Below, piece by piece: positions 9,994 to 19,398 of a DNA stretch of 64,000 nt; position 1 is the first letter of the stretch; each line of letters opens with the position of its first letter. The notes beneath the pieces were generated by a model, which saw nothing but the letters and a program-made list of their open reading frames with translations, did no database searches and was not told the origin of the DNA. A program made the translations under genes and the position numbers. Source of the stretch: Fidelibacterota bacterium (GTDB taxonomy: Bacteria > Fidelibacterota > UBA8477 > JABMPR01); contig JABHBL010000096.1 in NCBI GenBank assembly GCA_018673925.1, positions 148,071 to 212,070 of the forward strand, written 5' to 3'.

Positions 9994-12174
9994 TCACTTA
10001 ATAACCAATAGCTTCCCAGTTTGGATATGGCTATTGCTTAAGTTTTCTACTGTATAAACATACATTCCTGTAGATATCGGTTCATCGAATTTACTGATAA
10101 GATCCCAGGGGTGCTCACCACCTGATAGAACCGTATTCCCCAGAGGTAGTCGGCGAACATCTCCACCATTGTACTGTAATCCTTCGTGGTCAATCTCTTC
10201 CACAAGATCCCCGCTAAGTGTATAAATACGTATCTTTGAACTTGCAGGAAGATTCCTGAACCAGACCAGACGCTCCCGCTGACCTCCTCCATCCCAGCTT
10301 GCTCTTACACGATAAGGGTTGGGATAGACAGAGACTGGATGGTTTTCAGCATCCGAGGTGGCTGGTGTGCCTGGGATGACACTAATTCTATTTTCATTCC
10401 TGGAACTCTCCAAACTGGCCAGTCCAGTGTCTTCATCCCCACTATCAAAAGCTGTGATGGCGTAGACCGTATTGTTTGGCCAACCATTCTGGACACCTTG
10501 ATTCACCCACTTGTAGTGATATGTATGTCCCTTGATTTCGATGGAATCTTTCATACCCGTGTCGTTGTAAATCTGAACCAGGTCAAATCCGGAATCATAT
10601 CCAAATTCATCACCGATGAGATCAAACTCTGCCAACAGGGAGTACTGGGAGGTATTCCCGCTGGTTTTTGTACTTCCATAAATTCTGTAACCAGCAAAAT
10701 CGTATTTCCTGGAAACTGGATCCAAAGCTAATTCTGGGGCACTATCCCAGTATAAAGTGACTTGTTGATCTTCAGCTACCACAGCCAGAGACGGTGAAGG
10801 TGGAGGTTCGGGTACGATATAGCGATCCAATACTCCATTTTCATTCAAATCTTCACCAGCATCCAGAATTGAATTACCATTTACATCTTCACCATTAAAG
10901 GCCTTTTGAGCCCAATCTGCATTTTTGATAAGATCCTGGCGCCGGTCAAAATTATTGCTAGAACCCTGATGAGACCAGGGAGCGCCTATGACTGCAAAGA
11001 CCACATTGATTGATTCTCCCACAGGGAGCACAAATCCATCGCCTTCGGGTAAAGTGCCAAAGGGACCGGCTGATACCAGCATCATCCATGAATTGGGAAG
11101 ATCTAGCCAGGGCTGGCCATCATTATTCTGGATAAATTCTTGATCGTAAAATGGAGAACTGGAAAGCTTACCATATCGTTCCTCATCAGATATTGGCATA
11201 TTAAATTCAGGAATATCCAAATTTTCAGGACTGTTCCAACGCCAGGGATTGTAATAAGTATACCAGTCTCCCTGGGTATCAGCATGGGAGGTAGACCTCT
11301 TGCCTGGCCCATGTAATGCCATGATGCCGAAATACGCGCGAGACCATCCATCATCACCATCATAATCATACTGGTAGCCAATATTGCGTGGATAGCCATT
11401 GCTATTGTAGGACCGTTCAAAACTATTGATGTTGTCATACCAGCTAAACCCACTACCTGGTTCCCAGCGACTTTTGTAATTCATATTATTGACTGAGGCA
11501 TCTGCCCAGATACCGGCGTAGAGATCTTTGATATCCCAACCTGACCCTGAAGAATCGACAAGATCACTTCTATTGGTAATGGTATAATCCAGGATCACGA
11601 ATGATTCCATGAATGAGTGACTCCAGGCATAGGACTCTAAATGAACCTCAATACCTAAAGGTACATGATTAATGATTTCAGAGTCTGTATCCTTGAAATC
11701 TGCTAATAAATCTTGATGACTGACTGCTTCAAGAGAAAAATAACTGGCTAGAGGTGAGGTGCCGGCCGAGGAAATACTGGAACGGGTTTGAATGGTATCA
11801 CCTGAAGCAGATGAAGTAGTGAATTCAAAACCTTCTTCACCATAATCAAAGGCGCCATCAACAATGGCAGTGGATACACGGGGGAGTCCTGGTTCACCGT
11901 TAATGATGGGGAGGCCACCAATCCACAAACCACCATAACTCATGAGTTCAACCATCTCACGTTCGGTACCATATTGTTTATATCTACAAGAGGCTTGATT
12001 CGGGTTATTCCAACCCTCACCGATGATCCCAAAATTGGTTACAGTGAGACCCATTTCACCCACGATGGTGGCATTGTCATAGTCATCGATTGCAGCTTTG
12101 TTTAACTGGGCAAAAACTGGATATAGATATCCAGAAAGGATGAATATGAGGGCTGCAAATACGTTAAGGCGCAT
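9994..12174 (-). CDS. Large secreted protein with T9SS-like C-terminal tail
   Basis: 726 residues with a signal peptide cleaved around PVFAQ. The body has many aromatic and Asp/Asn-rich turns and a fibronectin-like domain (about 500-620; VVAEDQQVTLYWDSAPE). The C-terminal 90 residues are a sorting-type domain (VYPNPYRVRA, then ISTGMYVYTVEN, GKLLVIK), a variant of the YPNPFNP tail. Related long proteins of unknown role occur widely in Marinimicrobia-like genomes. The gene lies 66 nt upstream of the cytochrome-c-containing protein on the same strand, and the two may be co-transcribed. No catalytic motif recognised. Confidence 0.65.
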   Translation of the reverse strand: MRLNVFAALIFILSGYLYPVFAQLNKAAIDDYDNATIVGEMGLTVTNFGIIGEGWNNPNQASCRYKQYGTEREMVELMSYGGLWIGGLPIINGEPGLPRVSTAIVDGAFDYGEEGFEFTTSSASGDTIQTRSSISSAGTSPLASYFSLEAVSHQDLLADFKDTDSEIINHVPLGIEVHLESYAWSHSFMESFVILDYTITNRSDLVDSSGSGWDIKDLYAGIWADASVNNMNYKSRWEPGSGFSWYDNINSFERSYNSNGYPRNIGYQYDYDGDDGWSRAYFGIMALHGPGKRSTSHADTQGDWYTYYNPWRWNSPENLDIPEFNMPISDEERYGKLSSSPFYDQEFIQNNDGQPWLDLPNSWMMLVSAGPFGTLPEGDGFVLPVGESINVVFAVIGAPWSHQGSSNNFDRRQDLIKNADWAQKAFNGEDVNGNSILDAGEDLNENGVLDRYIVPEPPPSPSLAVVAEDQQVTLYWDSAPELALDPVSRKYDFAGYRIYGSTKTSGNTSQYSLLAEFDLIGDEFGYDSGFDLVQIYNDTGMKDSIEIKGHTYHYKWVNQGVQNGWPNNTVYAITAFDSGDEDTGLASLESSRNENRISVIPGTPATSDAENHPVSVYPNPYRVRASWDGGGQRERLVWFRNLPASSKIRIYTLSGDLVEEIDHEGLQYNGGDVRRLPLGNTVLSGGEHPWDLISKFDEPISTGMYVYTVENLSNSHIQTGKLLVIK

Positions 12175-12270
12175 TTAGCCAAGATAATTATCTGCAAGCC
12201 TTGTGGAAGGAAAATTCAGTTAATTTGGGGGCAAATAGAGGTACAATTTCATCACCTCCAGAATGTTATG

Positions 12271-12296
12271 AAAATAAGCCTGAGTAAGGGTCAGGC
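12271..12296 (-). terminator. Terminator closing the sprA-to-C69 gene block
   Basis: On the minus strand GCCTGA-CCCTTAC-TCAGGC (12278-12296) forms a 6-bp GC-rich hairpin followed at once by TTATTTT (12271-12277). It lies 16 nt after the stop of the C69 peptidase gene, the last of twelve co-directional genes. Confidence 0.7.
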
Positions 12297-12311
12297 GCGG
12301 TTGACTGTCAC

Positions 12312-13634
12312 CTATTTTAAGCTCAGGTTAACCTTCTCATTCTGCTTTTTCCAAAAACGTTTGTAGGGGAAGTGCGGTTTTTGCTCAACACTTTCAGTTT
12401 CCAGCATGGCGATGAGGGCATCCGCGGTTTCACGCTCTAGGCTAAATGCCTCTGCAGTAAGGGCGGCCCGCTTGCTTGCTCCCACTTCTTCTGCTTCTTT
12501 TAACCAGCGATTTTCCAACACTTCAAATTCCCGTCGCACCAGCATATTGCGATGCTCGAAGTCGCGCAAAATCTGACGATGGAGCTCCTCATGATGCCAC
12601 CAAAAAATATCATCATCAAATTTCTCCAGATGTTCTCCGGCAAAGGATGTTGGCAGGGGATCATCACCAAACCAAACTGGCTTAAAAACTGATGTACAGG
12701 GGCTGGACGAGGCCGTCGCCCAATAAGTCTCTTTATCCTGAGTCAAATGGGCTACAAAAGAAGCTGTGGATTGAGAAGCTTGTCTGGCAGGGCTGGCACC
12801 TGCATGTGCACAGACATGGTTCATGAGAAAATGATTGTCAGGACGGTAGGAGCCATCCCCATGATCGCGAAGATGGGCAAAAGCATCCGGCAGTGAATAA
12901 TTCTTGGCTCTCAGCATCTCATGTGATCGGGATTGTCTGGTAGCACAGGCAGAAAATTTGGTATAGAAGCTATCGGAATAGCAGTTGGCAAAATGGAAAT
13001 CTGCCTTCTTCTTGATCCAGCCCTTTTCCAGTGCAGTGTAGATCAAATCTTCATGCATGAGATCAAAATCATTACCAATGGTGAGACCATTGCTGATAGC
13101 GTAATAGTCCTCCACCTTTTTGGCTGCCCATAAATGACCTGCTGTTTCCAGTACCCAGGCTTCATTGGGATCGGCAATAAGAAAGCTGTTATGGTAATAA
13201 AAGGATTTATTCTGGTAGCCACAGTTGCCACCCTGGCCATATTTCTCCAGCAGCTCGGTGATGGTTTCCAGTGCTCCCCGAGCGGAGCTACGACGCTCCA
13301 GAGCCAGTCGCAAGAGATCCATCCCAGTGAGACCACCCTCTTTCTGGACTAGCATTTTGGTAAAGACCGCCTCATTTCCTATAACAACACCTCTATCATT
13401 GGCTCCAATCTCAGCCCCCCACATCCAGAAGGGACGACTGATGAGCACGGCATGAGTTTCTTCTACCTGTGGGATACTCATGTGGGTACAAGTGACTACA
13501 TCACTGGGGTCATGACGACATTCTGGATGGTACTCCAGAAGTTGAACCTCGGCAGCTTCACGATCACTATTTTTCCCAAAAATCATGCTTCCATCTCTGG
13601 TTACGGAGGGGAGGGCTACAAAGGTATCACACAT
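12312..13634 (-). CDS. C69-family (secernin-like) peptidase
   Basis: 440 residues. Starts MCDTFVALP; after Met removal Cys2 would be the N-terminal nucleophile, as in secernins and C69 dipeptidases of the Ntn-hydrolase fold. The next conserved block, DGSMIFGKNSDR, is also typical. No signal peptide, so probably cytoplasmic. ATG at 13634 follows AGGAGAAAG with good spacing. C69 dipeptidases such as PepD cleave dipeptides, but secernin-like members are largely uncharacterised. It is the last gene after a kinase-like protein (15-nt gap) and a class-III PLP enzyme, so a small amide or peptide product of that pathway is a reasonable guess for its substrate. Confidence 0.8.
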   Translation of the reverse strand: MCDTFVALPSVTRDGSMIFGKNSDREAAEVQLLEYHPECRHDPSDVVTCTHMSIPQVEETHAVLISRPFWMWGAEIGANDRGVVIGNEAVFTKMLVQKEGGLTGMDLLRLALERRSSARGALETITELLEKYGQGGNCGYQNKSFYYHNSFLIADPNEAWVLETAGHLWAAKKVEDYYAISNGLTIGNDFDLMHEDLIYTALEKGWIKKKADFHFANCYSDSFYTKFSACATRQSRSHEMLRAKNYSLPDAFAHLRDHGDGSYRPDNHFLMNHVCAHAGASPARQASQSTASFVAHLTQDKETYWATASSSPCTSVFKPVWFGDDPLPTSFAGEHLEKFDDDIFWWHHEELHRQILRDFEHRNMLVRREFEVLENRWLKEAEEVGASKRAALTAEAFSLERETADALIAMLETESVEQKPHFPYKRFWKKQNEKVNLSLK

Positions 13635-13649
13635 AGCTATTACTTTCTC

Positions 13650-14561
13650 CTAGCGCTTGATATTGCCAGGCAGGACGAATTCGTATCTTTGTCCAAACAG
13701 TTTGCTTTTGATAAAGCGATCAATTCTTCTCAGACCTAGGAAGAGTCTCCAAATGAGTTTATCCTCCTTATAGTAGGCTTCAATTGCCTGCCTATCCAGA
13801 ACATCCATGTTATCTCTTGAACTCTCGTTGATGCTTTTTATCCAACTATCCACTATCTCAGGACGTTGTTCCTTATACAAATTTGCTATCAAATCCGTAT
13901 AAACCAGTTTGCGATCATAGTAGCGTGTCATCACATCTTCCAGAAATAGCCAGCGAATGAGCCAGCGCAAGAAAGAAGGCGCACTCTGTAAAAGGAGTTC
14001 AGGATCAAGTGTTTCAGTCCCATTTTCCAACATGAGGGGTGTACTGGTATCGATGTAGGCCATTTCTCCTGACTCAAGCAATACCCAATTTGACAATTGA
14101 CCATCTATGGCTAATCGAATATCTGGGTCATTCTCTGAGTTATAAGTCCAGACCTTTTCAATTTCCCCGACTATCATTTGAATCATTATCTTCAAGGAAT
14201 CCGGGTCCTCGGTATGAATTAATTTGTGGCAAAACCGGGAGGGAGGAAGTTGCTTCTGGAGAATATAGAGCACTGCAATATCCCCATGTCCTTGTACAAT
14301 TGTAGTAGAGTCTTCAGGTATAAGTAGACCAGCAGCTCTCAGTCGTTCACAGTATTTTTTATAAGCTTCAGCATATTTTTCAGCAGCGGAGATACTGGTA
14401 AAAAGCGGCATACGTTTAGCCGCAATTTCAGAATCGTTGTTGATTTCCAGGACACAGGATATTTCACCATAACCCAAAATTTTGCATGGAATTAATGAAG
14501 ATGTGGGGTCTCTGGGATCAAGCCCACTCTCAAATTGCTGTAGTGTTGACAGGTCTAGCAT
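13650..14561 (-). CDS. Kinase-like protein of unknown function next to a PLP enzyme
   Basis: 303 residues, no signal peptide. I see the layout of the protein-kinase/aminoglycoside-phosphotransferase fold: a glycine-containing loop GYGEISCVLEI (30-40), a VAIK-like IAAKRMP (K49), a catalytic-loop-like DGQLSNW (D153, N158; the D-to-N spacing of five is that of kinases), and YIDTSTP (D171) in the place of DFG, 13 residues later. It may belong to an uncharacterised DUF family (DUF6206 is my guess from memory). Its ATG directly follows the TAA of the aminotransferase gene (TAAATG), implying translational coupling. Together they resemble hydroxylysine or ethanolamine kinase/phospho-lyase pairs; the substrate is unknown. 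Fold assignment is from motifs only. Confidence 0.6.
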   Translation of the reverse strand: MLDLSTLQQFESGLDPRDPTSSLIPCKILGYGEISCVLEINNDSEIAAKRMPLFTSISAAEKYAEAYKKYCERLRAAGLLIPEDSTTIVQGHGDIAVLYILQKQLPPSRFCHKLIHTEDPDSLKIMIQMIVGEIEKVWTYNSENDPDIRLAIDGQLSNWVLLESGEMAYIDTSTPLMLENGTETLDPELLLQSAPSFLRWLIRWLFLEDVMTRYYDRKLVYTDLIANLYKEQRPEIVDSWIKSINESSRDNMDVLDRQAIEAYYKEDKLIWRLFLGLRRIDRFIKSKLFGQRYEFVLPGNIKR

Positions 14562-15857
14562 TTAGGCATCATTCCCTGAAAAACGCCTAAGAATTCCCCG
14601 ACTCTTTTCCTTTGCGATAAGCGCAGTCCGTAGCTTACGGGCAGCGTTCATGGCGCTGTCAAGTTTCTCCATAACTAGATCAATCTCTTCATCAGTGATT
14701 GTGAGAGGGGGCAGGAATTGACTCACAGAGGTATCATTATTGGCATAGATCATTAAGAGATCCTGATCATATGCTGCCTTTGTCAGGGCAGGACCACCAT
14801 ATTCATCTCGTAACTCCAAACCAATCATGAGGCCAGTTTGACGAATACCGGTAAAAAATTTTGCATAATTCTTCTGAATCCGATCCAGACCTTCCCGGAC
14901 TTTTCGTCCTGCTTCCTGAACCCTGTCTAGAAATTCAGGATCACTTGATATCTGAAGCACCTTTTTCGCTACCCGACAACCCAGTTCTGAACCCCCATAA
15001 GTTGAAATATGAATAAATGGATCTCGTTTGAAGATGGCATCCAGGGGTTCGCGAATAATGGTGGCTGCGATGGGATAAATACCACCGGAGAGACCTTTAC
15101 CCAGAATCACCATATCAGGCGTAATCCCAGCATGTTCAAAAGCCCACAATTTGCCAGTACGCCCCAGACCAGACTGAACTTCATCCATGATGAGCAAGGT
15201 TCCATTATTGTCACATAACTCTCGGACTTTTTGAAGATAACCTTCAACTGGCATGACCATTCCTAGAGTGGAGGGGACAGTTTCCAGAATTACCGCCGCC
15301 ACATCTTTATCAAGGACCTGAGCAAGGGCATCTGTATCATTAAAGGGGACCTGAATCTTATTTGAGGTGCTTATACCAAAGGGTTCGCGATACTGTGCAT
15401 CACCCACAGTGAGGGCCAGACCAGTGTGTCCATGAAAACCACCAGTAGCTGATATAACTTTTGAGCGACCAGTATGTCCGCAGGCCAGTTTTAAAGCCAG
15501 ATCAACGGCTTCACCGCCACCCACACCAAAAATACAAATGTTTAAATCACCAGGCATGGTATCGGTGATTTGCTGAGCGAGAGCCGTGCGCTCCTGACTC
15601 ATAAAATGGTGATTCCCAATATCCAATTCATCAAGAGCAGATTTTAGAGTATCAATAATTTCCTGATTGCGATGTCCCAGATTGAATACGCCACCATTAG
15701 AATGACAATTAAAGAGACGTTTATTCCCATCCATATCATGAATCCAGGCACCATCCCGTCGACCCATAACAAAGTCCATCCCATATTTTTTAAAGAAGAC
15801 CGCCTTGCCAGAAGAGACGTGGGTTTCAAAACTTTTTATGACGCTTGCTTTATCCAT
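14562..15857 (-). CDS. Class-III PLP-dependent aminotransferase or phospho-lyase
   Basis: 431 residues. Classic class-III (ornithine/GABA/acetylornithine) features: PLP-binding loop FGVGGGEAVDLALKLA, GGFHGHTG, the DEVQSGLGRTG motif before the internal aldimine, and the PLP lysine K254 in LGKGLSGG. Length matches the family. Class-III enzymes transaminate omega-amino groups, but a branch (AGXT2L1/2-like) instead removes phosphate from phosphoethanolamine or phosphohydroxylysine. The immediately following kinase-like gene makes that branch worth testing. The start ATG at 15857 has only a weak ribosome site. Specificity cannot be assigned from sequence. Confidence 0.85.
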   Translation of the reverse strand: MDKASVIKSFETHVSSGKAVFFKKYGMDFVMGRRDGAWIHDMDGNKRLFNCHSNGGVFNLGHRNQEIIDTLKSALDELDIGNHHFMSQERTALAQQITDTMPGDLNICIFGVGGGEAVDLALKLACGHTGRSKVISATGGFHGHTGLALTVGDAQYREPFGISTSNKIQVPFNDTDALAQVLDKDVAAVILETVPSTLGMVMPVEGYLQKVRELCDNNGTLLIMDEVQSGLGRTGKLWAFEHAGITPDMVILGKGLSGGIYPIAATIIREPLDAIFKRDPFIHISTYGGSELGCRVAKKVLQISSDPEFLDRVQEAGRKVREGLDRIQKNYAKFFTGIRQTGLMIGLELRDEYGGPALTKAAYDQDLLMIYANNDTSVSQFLPPLTITDEEIDLVMEKLDSAMNAARKLRTALIAKEKSRGILRRFSGNDA

Positions 15858-15890
15858 AGGATCAGTCCCTTTTACACCAAAGAAAACAGA

Positions 15891-16721
15891 CTAGTAATTC
15901 CAGAATAGAGAGATAAAGTGGCGCGTACCCAGGGTATGGTTAATTTGATAGATTGAGTAACCCAAAACGAAATTCGACCAATCAGCTGTAAAACCAGCCG
16001 AGGGATACATACGCAGGTCAGGATCAGCAGGTTCTATTTGAATTCCACCCATAAACGCGAATTTTCCCATAAGTGAATAGGAGACTCCAACTGCTAGCGG
16101 TAATGAACCATTGTTGATCTCTGTCATCAGCGAGAGTTGACCAAAATCAGCATCGACCTCAAACCACATTTCAGTAGGCAACTTGGTGCTCTCTGAATCC
16201 AGTTCACCACTCACACCGAAGTGTCTTAAACCACCACTCATCTGGAGGTGATCATTTACAGAGTAGGCCGTGGCCAGATTGAGTGCAAGACTGGTTGCGC
16301 TGGCATTCAAAGAGCGTTCATAGATCAACTCACCTCCAAACCCCACAATGACTGGTCCCAATTCTCGAGCATACGCTCCACCTGTATTAAACAAATTGTA
16401 TTGAAATGTACTGAGCGGTTCTTCAGTAGGAATATCATTTCGATGTTCCAGTTCACCGCTATTCATGGCCTGGAAACTCAAATGAACATTATTCAGTGCG
16501 ATACCCATATATGCACCCTGGATATCAGCGACCCAATTCCAGACGCTGAGGGTGACTGTGGTTTCTGGGTGCGTGAGGATACGAGTCGGTTTGACAGTTG
16601 GATTGAGGGTCAAACCAAGAGAGGCATCGCGGGCGTCGGTAGGAGTTGACAGAATATCAAAACCAGTTTGGCTCCAGCCCATCCCGACAAGAGTCAATAC
16701 AAGGAATAGTCTTTTTATCAT
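15891..16721 (-). CDS. PorQ-like (PorV/PorQ family) outer-membrane protein
   Basis: 276 residues from the ATG at 16721, which overlaps the TAA of the upstream OMP gene by one base (TAATG); an in-frame upstream start would add six residues before the signal peptide. Signal peptide to GWSQ, then FDILSTPTDARDASLGL, the PorQ-style version of the family's N-terminal motif (PorQ has P-T-S-AR-A-LG). The rest is beta-barrel-like and ends in aromatic FISLFWNY. PorQ works with PorZ in attaching T9SS cargo to A-LPS in Porphyromonas. The upstream propeller gene with a FlgD-type tail (17815-19398) resembles PorZ in layout (two-component-regulator-like propeller plus tail), which supports a PorQ/PorZ-like pair. 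That pairing is an inference. Confidence 0.7.
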   Translation of the reverse strand: MIKRLFLVLTLVGMGWSQTGFDILSTPTDARDASLGLTLNPTVKPTRILTHPETTVTLSVWNWVADIQGAYMGIALNNVHLSFQAMNSGELEHRNDIPTEEPLSTFQYNLFNTGGAYARELGPVIVGFGGELIYERSLNASATSLALNLATAYSVNDHLQMSGGLRHFGVSGELDSESTKLPTEMWFEVDADFGQLSLMTEINNGSLPLAVGVSYSLMGKFAFMGGIQIEPADPDLRMYPSAGFTADWSNFVLGYSIYQINHTLGTRHFISLFWNY

Positions 16722-17647
16722 TAGAAGTTTACTCCCCATCCTATATAATTTCGGTATCCTTCACCTGGAGTTCCGAATCTAAAGCCATAATCGATGTGCA
16801 TTGGAGGACCTTGTTTCCAGGATAACTCATATCTGGCACTGAGACCGGGAAAAATGCTCTCGTCTTCGTAGCTCATTCCAACATTTACCTGTAGAGCCTG
16901 TATTCCATGCCACATCATGGCAACACGATAAATGTTTTCATCGATAAAATAGTAATCGTGTTCCAATGCGAGAGAGATGGGTCCTATATCCTGTAGCCAA
17001 CCCCAGGAAAGACTCATGGGAAATTCATCTTGATAGCTGCTGCCCCGCTCAAAGATGTCCTGAGTTTTCCATTTATAACTGCTATTCCAGTCCTTGATGG
17101 CCAGGGCGAATGAACTTCCTACCATAGGTTTGAAAACAAACCCCAGGCCAGCTCCAAAGCCACTTCCTTTTAAATCCAGATCAACATCATCAGAACTGAA
17201 TTGTTTGGTTAAGACCTTGAGCGAAAGCCCAAATGCCAGTTTGTCAGAAAAGCGGTTTGAAAATGAAACGAGATAGGTCATTTCAGTATCACTGATATCT
17301 CCGGCTGCAAAACCACGGGAGTCTCGAGCCTCAATATTTTTTGTTCCGGCGGCTATCAACCCGATGGATAAACTGGCTGTAGGAGGTAAAGGTACTCCAG
17401 CATTCACAGTGTAAATGAATCGATCCAGTGAAAGTTGGACCAGACCGGCATTGAAACTACTCTGACCAAAAAATGCCTGAGAGGCAGGATTTTGAGAGTA
17501 ACTGTTGGTACTGGTCTTGTGAAAGAGGGTAATGCCTCCTGTCCCAGAGGAAAGTGGATCAGAGGTAAATCGATTCGAAGTACCCGTATATCCACCCAGG
17601 CCTGACGCGAATACGGTAGTACCTAAGCTAAAGAGTAGGGTAGCCAT
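16721..17647 (-). CDS. Outer-membrane beta-barrel protein of PorV/PorQ-like type; N-terminus altered by a repeat
   Basis: About 308 residues from the ATG at 17647. The frame stays open to a TTG at 17818, but that 57-codon extension is largely made of the repeat at 17716-17784 and would put a polar stretch before the signal peptide (ATLLFSLGTTVFA), so I leave it out; the leader lacks the usual positive charges, so the original start may have been disturbed. The mature part begins GGYTGTSNRFTSDP, with an SQNPASQAFFG segment like the WNPAxxA motif, then barrel strands ending in GWGVNF. Probably an outer-membrane protein acting with the PorQ-like protein whose start overlaps its stop. Function unknown. 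Confidence 0.6.
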   Translation of the reverse strand: MATLLFSLGTTVFASGLGGYTGTSNRFTSDPLSSGTGGITLFHKTSTNSYSQNPASQAFFGQSSFNAGLVQLSLDRFIYTVNAGVPLPPTASLSIGLIAAGTKNIEARDSRGFAAGDISDTEMTYLVSFSNRFSDKLAFGLSLKVLTKQFSSDDVDLDLKGSGFGAGLGFVFKPMVGSSFALAIKDWNSSYKWKTQDIFERGSSYQDEFPMSLSWGWLQDIGPISLALEHDYYFIDENIYRVAMMWHGIQALQVNVGMSYEDESIFPGLSARYELSWKQGPPMHIDYGFRFGTPGEGYRNYIGWGVNF

Positions 17648-17715
17648 TATCAATATGATCAAATTTGAATTGGCAAACTGAACCCTGAGCTTTTCCTGTA
17701 AGCCGGAGCTGGTCC

Positions 17716-17784
17716 TTGAGCTTGTCGAAAGGCGCCAAGGCTTTTCGAAGGAAGAAGTTGATGTGAACATTTCGACAGGCTCAC
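17716..17784 (-). repeat. REP-like inverted repeat (TTTCGACA-GCTCA type)
   Basis: TTGAGCTTGTCGAAA (17716-17730) and TTTCGACAGGCTCAC (17770-17784) are inverted copies with 13 of 15 positions complementary. A degenerate copy (CCCTGAGCTTTTCC) lies near 17680-17697. This TTCGACAAGCTCA core is familiar from REP-like elements in many bacteria. It sits between the propeller gene and the mature part of the OMP gene and is translated only if the TTG at 17818 is used. Confidence 0.7.
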
Positions 17785-17814
17785 TGTTCGAAATCGGAGG
17801 CATGCGTAAATATT

Positions 17815-19398
17815 TCAATTTATCACCATCACTTTCGTCCAGTGAATATCAGATTCTATCTCAATTCGAATGAAATAGGTCCCATTGGATACAAGATAGC
17901 CACTTTCATTCCGCCCATTCCAGGTGCGTTCCTGAGGACCCGATAGTGTGGATGGAACATTGTCCAGGACTTCCCGGACACGATGCATTGTAAAATCAAA
18001 AACATGAATAGAAACATCTTCTCCAGCGTCAGCACTATACCGAATTATCAGATTCCCCTGGCCATTCAACACCTTATCATAGCGTGGTGTGAATGGATTG
18101 GGATATGCATAAAAATCATCGGAGGATTCTGTCGTACGGGCTTTGTGAATATTCCAGGATAATCCCTCATTGAAACTCACGGCCAGACCGTCACCTGTAC
18201 CTACCCAGACTGCACCATCTTGATTTACCAATACGGAATAAACCGCATCGGAATAGATAATTTCAGAATAGTCGTCGTGATGAAAATTAGGTAATAAGAC
18301 AAAGTGAAGACCGTCTCTGGATTTCCACAATCCCTGATCAGTGGCAGCATAAATATTTGAAGCGTCAGAACCAATATTCCAGACTCTATAGTCCAGAAGA
18401 GGAGCCCGCCAATAGTCGGTTGCATCGTCATAAAAACTTAAACCAGTTGCATCACCGGCACCGGTTGTAATAGTTGATGCCCACATCCTATCTGAGCCAT
18501 CTGGAAGGGTTTGTCGATTGAGCGCTATCACCCAATTACCTGAGATGTTTGAGTTTTTAAAAGTAAAGTGATCCCAGCTAGAACCGCCATCTATTGAACG
18601 ATTAATGCCACCAGAAGTACCTACCCATACCGTATCATTCCAGGCCTTTACCGCAAAGGCGATATGATTTAAATGAGTAAGGGGATCTAGAGCATAATAA
18701 GTCTGGTCACCCAGTATGTCGTCCTCCATTTCCTGGACAACACTGGAGTCCAATCTAGCTTGATCCGTCCAGGGTAACATGACACGTTGCCAGGTATCTC
18801 CCAGATCGTATGAAACGCGTAAACCGCCGCCAAATGAGGTTGCCCAGAGACGGGTTCCATCAAAGGCCAGATCATAGGTGATGTTTTGCACCACAGTAAC
18901 AACATCAACAGACAAAATGGAAACTCCAAAGAGATCCATGTCGGAGTATTTGGCATAACTTGTATCAGTGCCTTCAATGATCATCTGAAGACTATCCATG
19001 GGTTGTCCCAGATGTGTCCAACTGGCACCAGCATCCACAGAGCGACTGATACCACCACCTGCTTTGAGGTCGCCAAAAGCGGTTGTTGTATCAAAACCCA
19101 TGGCAACCCAGATAGTATCTCCCCAGACCGCCAGAGCTGATACACCACCCTGACCCAGGTTTGAAAAGCGAGAACTGTACCCGATAAAGGAGTTTCCGTT
19201 GTCATAGGTAGCACTAAGACCATGACCTGACCCCAGCCAGAGTGTATCACCCTGACCTGCGATATCAGAAATACTGCTTCCAATCAAACCACTATAAACG
19301 GTGTCGGCTGACTCAAGTGAAAAAGATGAAGGTCTCAGGAGTTGAGCATGTAGTGACAACGAAGTAATCATGCCAAGGATAACAAATAGGGATTTCAT
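17815..19398 (-). CDS. Secreted beta-propeller protein with FlgD/T9SS-like C-terminal domain (PorZ-like layout)
   Basis: 527 residues. Signal peptide MKSLFVILGMITSLSLHAQ, then about 400 residues of propeller repeats with WxGTxxGxxxSxDGG/NG signatures as in two-component-regulator propellers and BNR/sortilin-like repeats (DTLWLGSGHGLSATYDNG; VWVGTSGGINRSIDGG; VWVGTGDGLAVSFNEG). The tail (about 440-527) is FlgD-Ig-like with YPNPFTPRYD and SNGTYFIRIEI. PorZ of Porphyromonas has propellers plus a C-terminal domain and works with PorQ, encoded two genes downstream here. ATG at 19398 overlaps the upstream stop (ATGA). PorZ identity is an inference from layout, not a sequence match I can verify. Confidence 0.7.
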   Translation of the reverse strand: MKSLFVILGMITSLSLHAQLLRPSSFSLESADTVYSGLIGSSISDIAGQGDTLWLGSGHGLSATYDNGNSFIGYSSRFSNLGQGGVSALAVWGDTIWVAMGFDTTTAFGDLKAGGGISRSVDAGASWTHLGQPMDSLQMIIEGTDTSYAKYSDMDLFGVSILSVDVVTVVQNITYDLAFDGTRLWATSFGGGLRVSYDLGDTWQRVMLPWTDQARLDSSVVQEMEDDILGDQTYYALDPLTHLNHIAFAVKAWNDTVWVGTSGGINRSIDGGSSWDHFTFKNSNISGNWVIALNRQTLPDGSDRMWASTITTGAGDATGLSFYDDATDYWRAPLLDYRVWNIGSDASNIYAATDQGLWKSRDGLHFVLLPNFHHDDYSEIIYSDAVYSVLVNQDGAVWVGTGDGLAVSFNEGLSWNIHKARTTESSDDFYAYPNPFTPRYDKVLNGQGNLIIRYSADAGEDVSIHVFDFTMHRVREVLDNVPSTLSGPQERTWNGRNESGYLVSNGTYFIRIEIESDIHWTKVMVIN

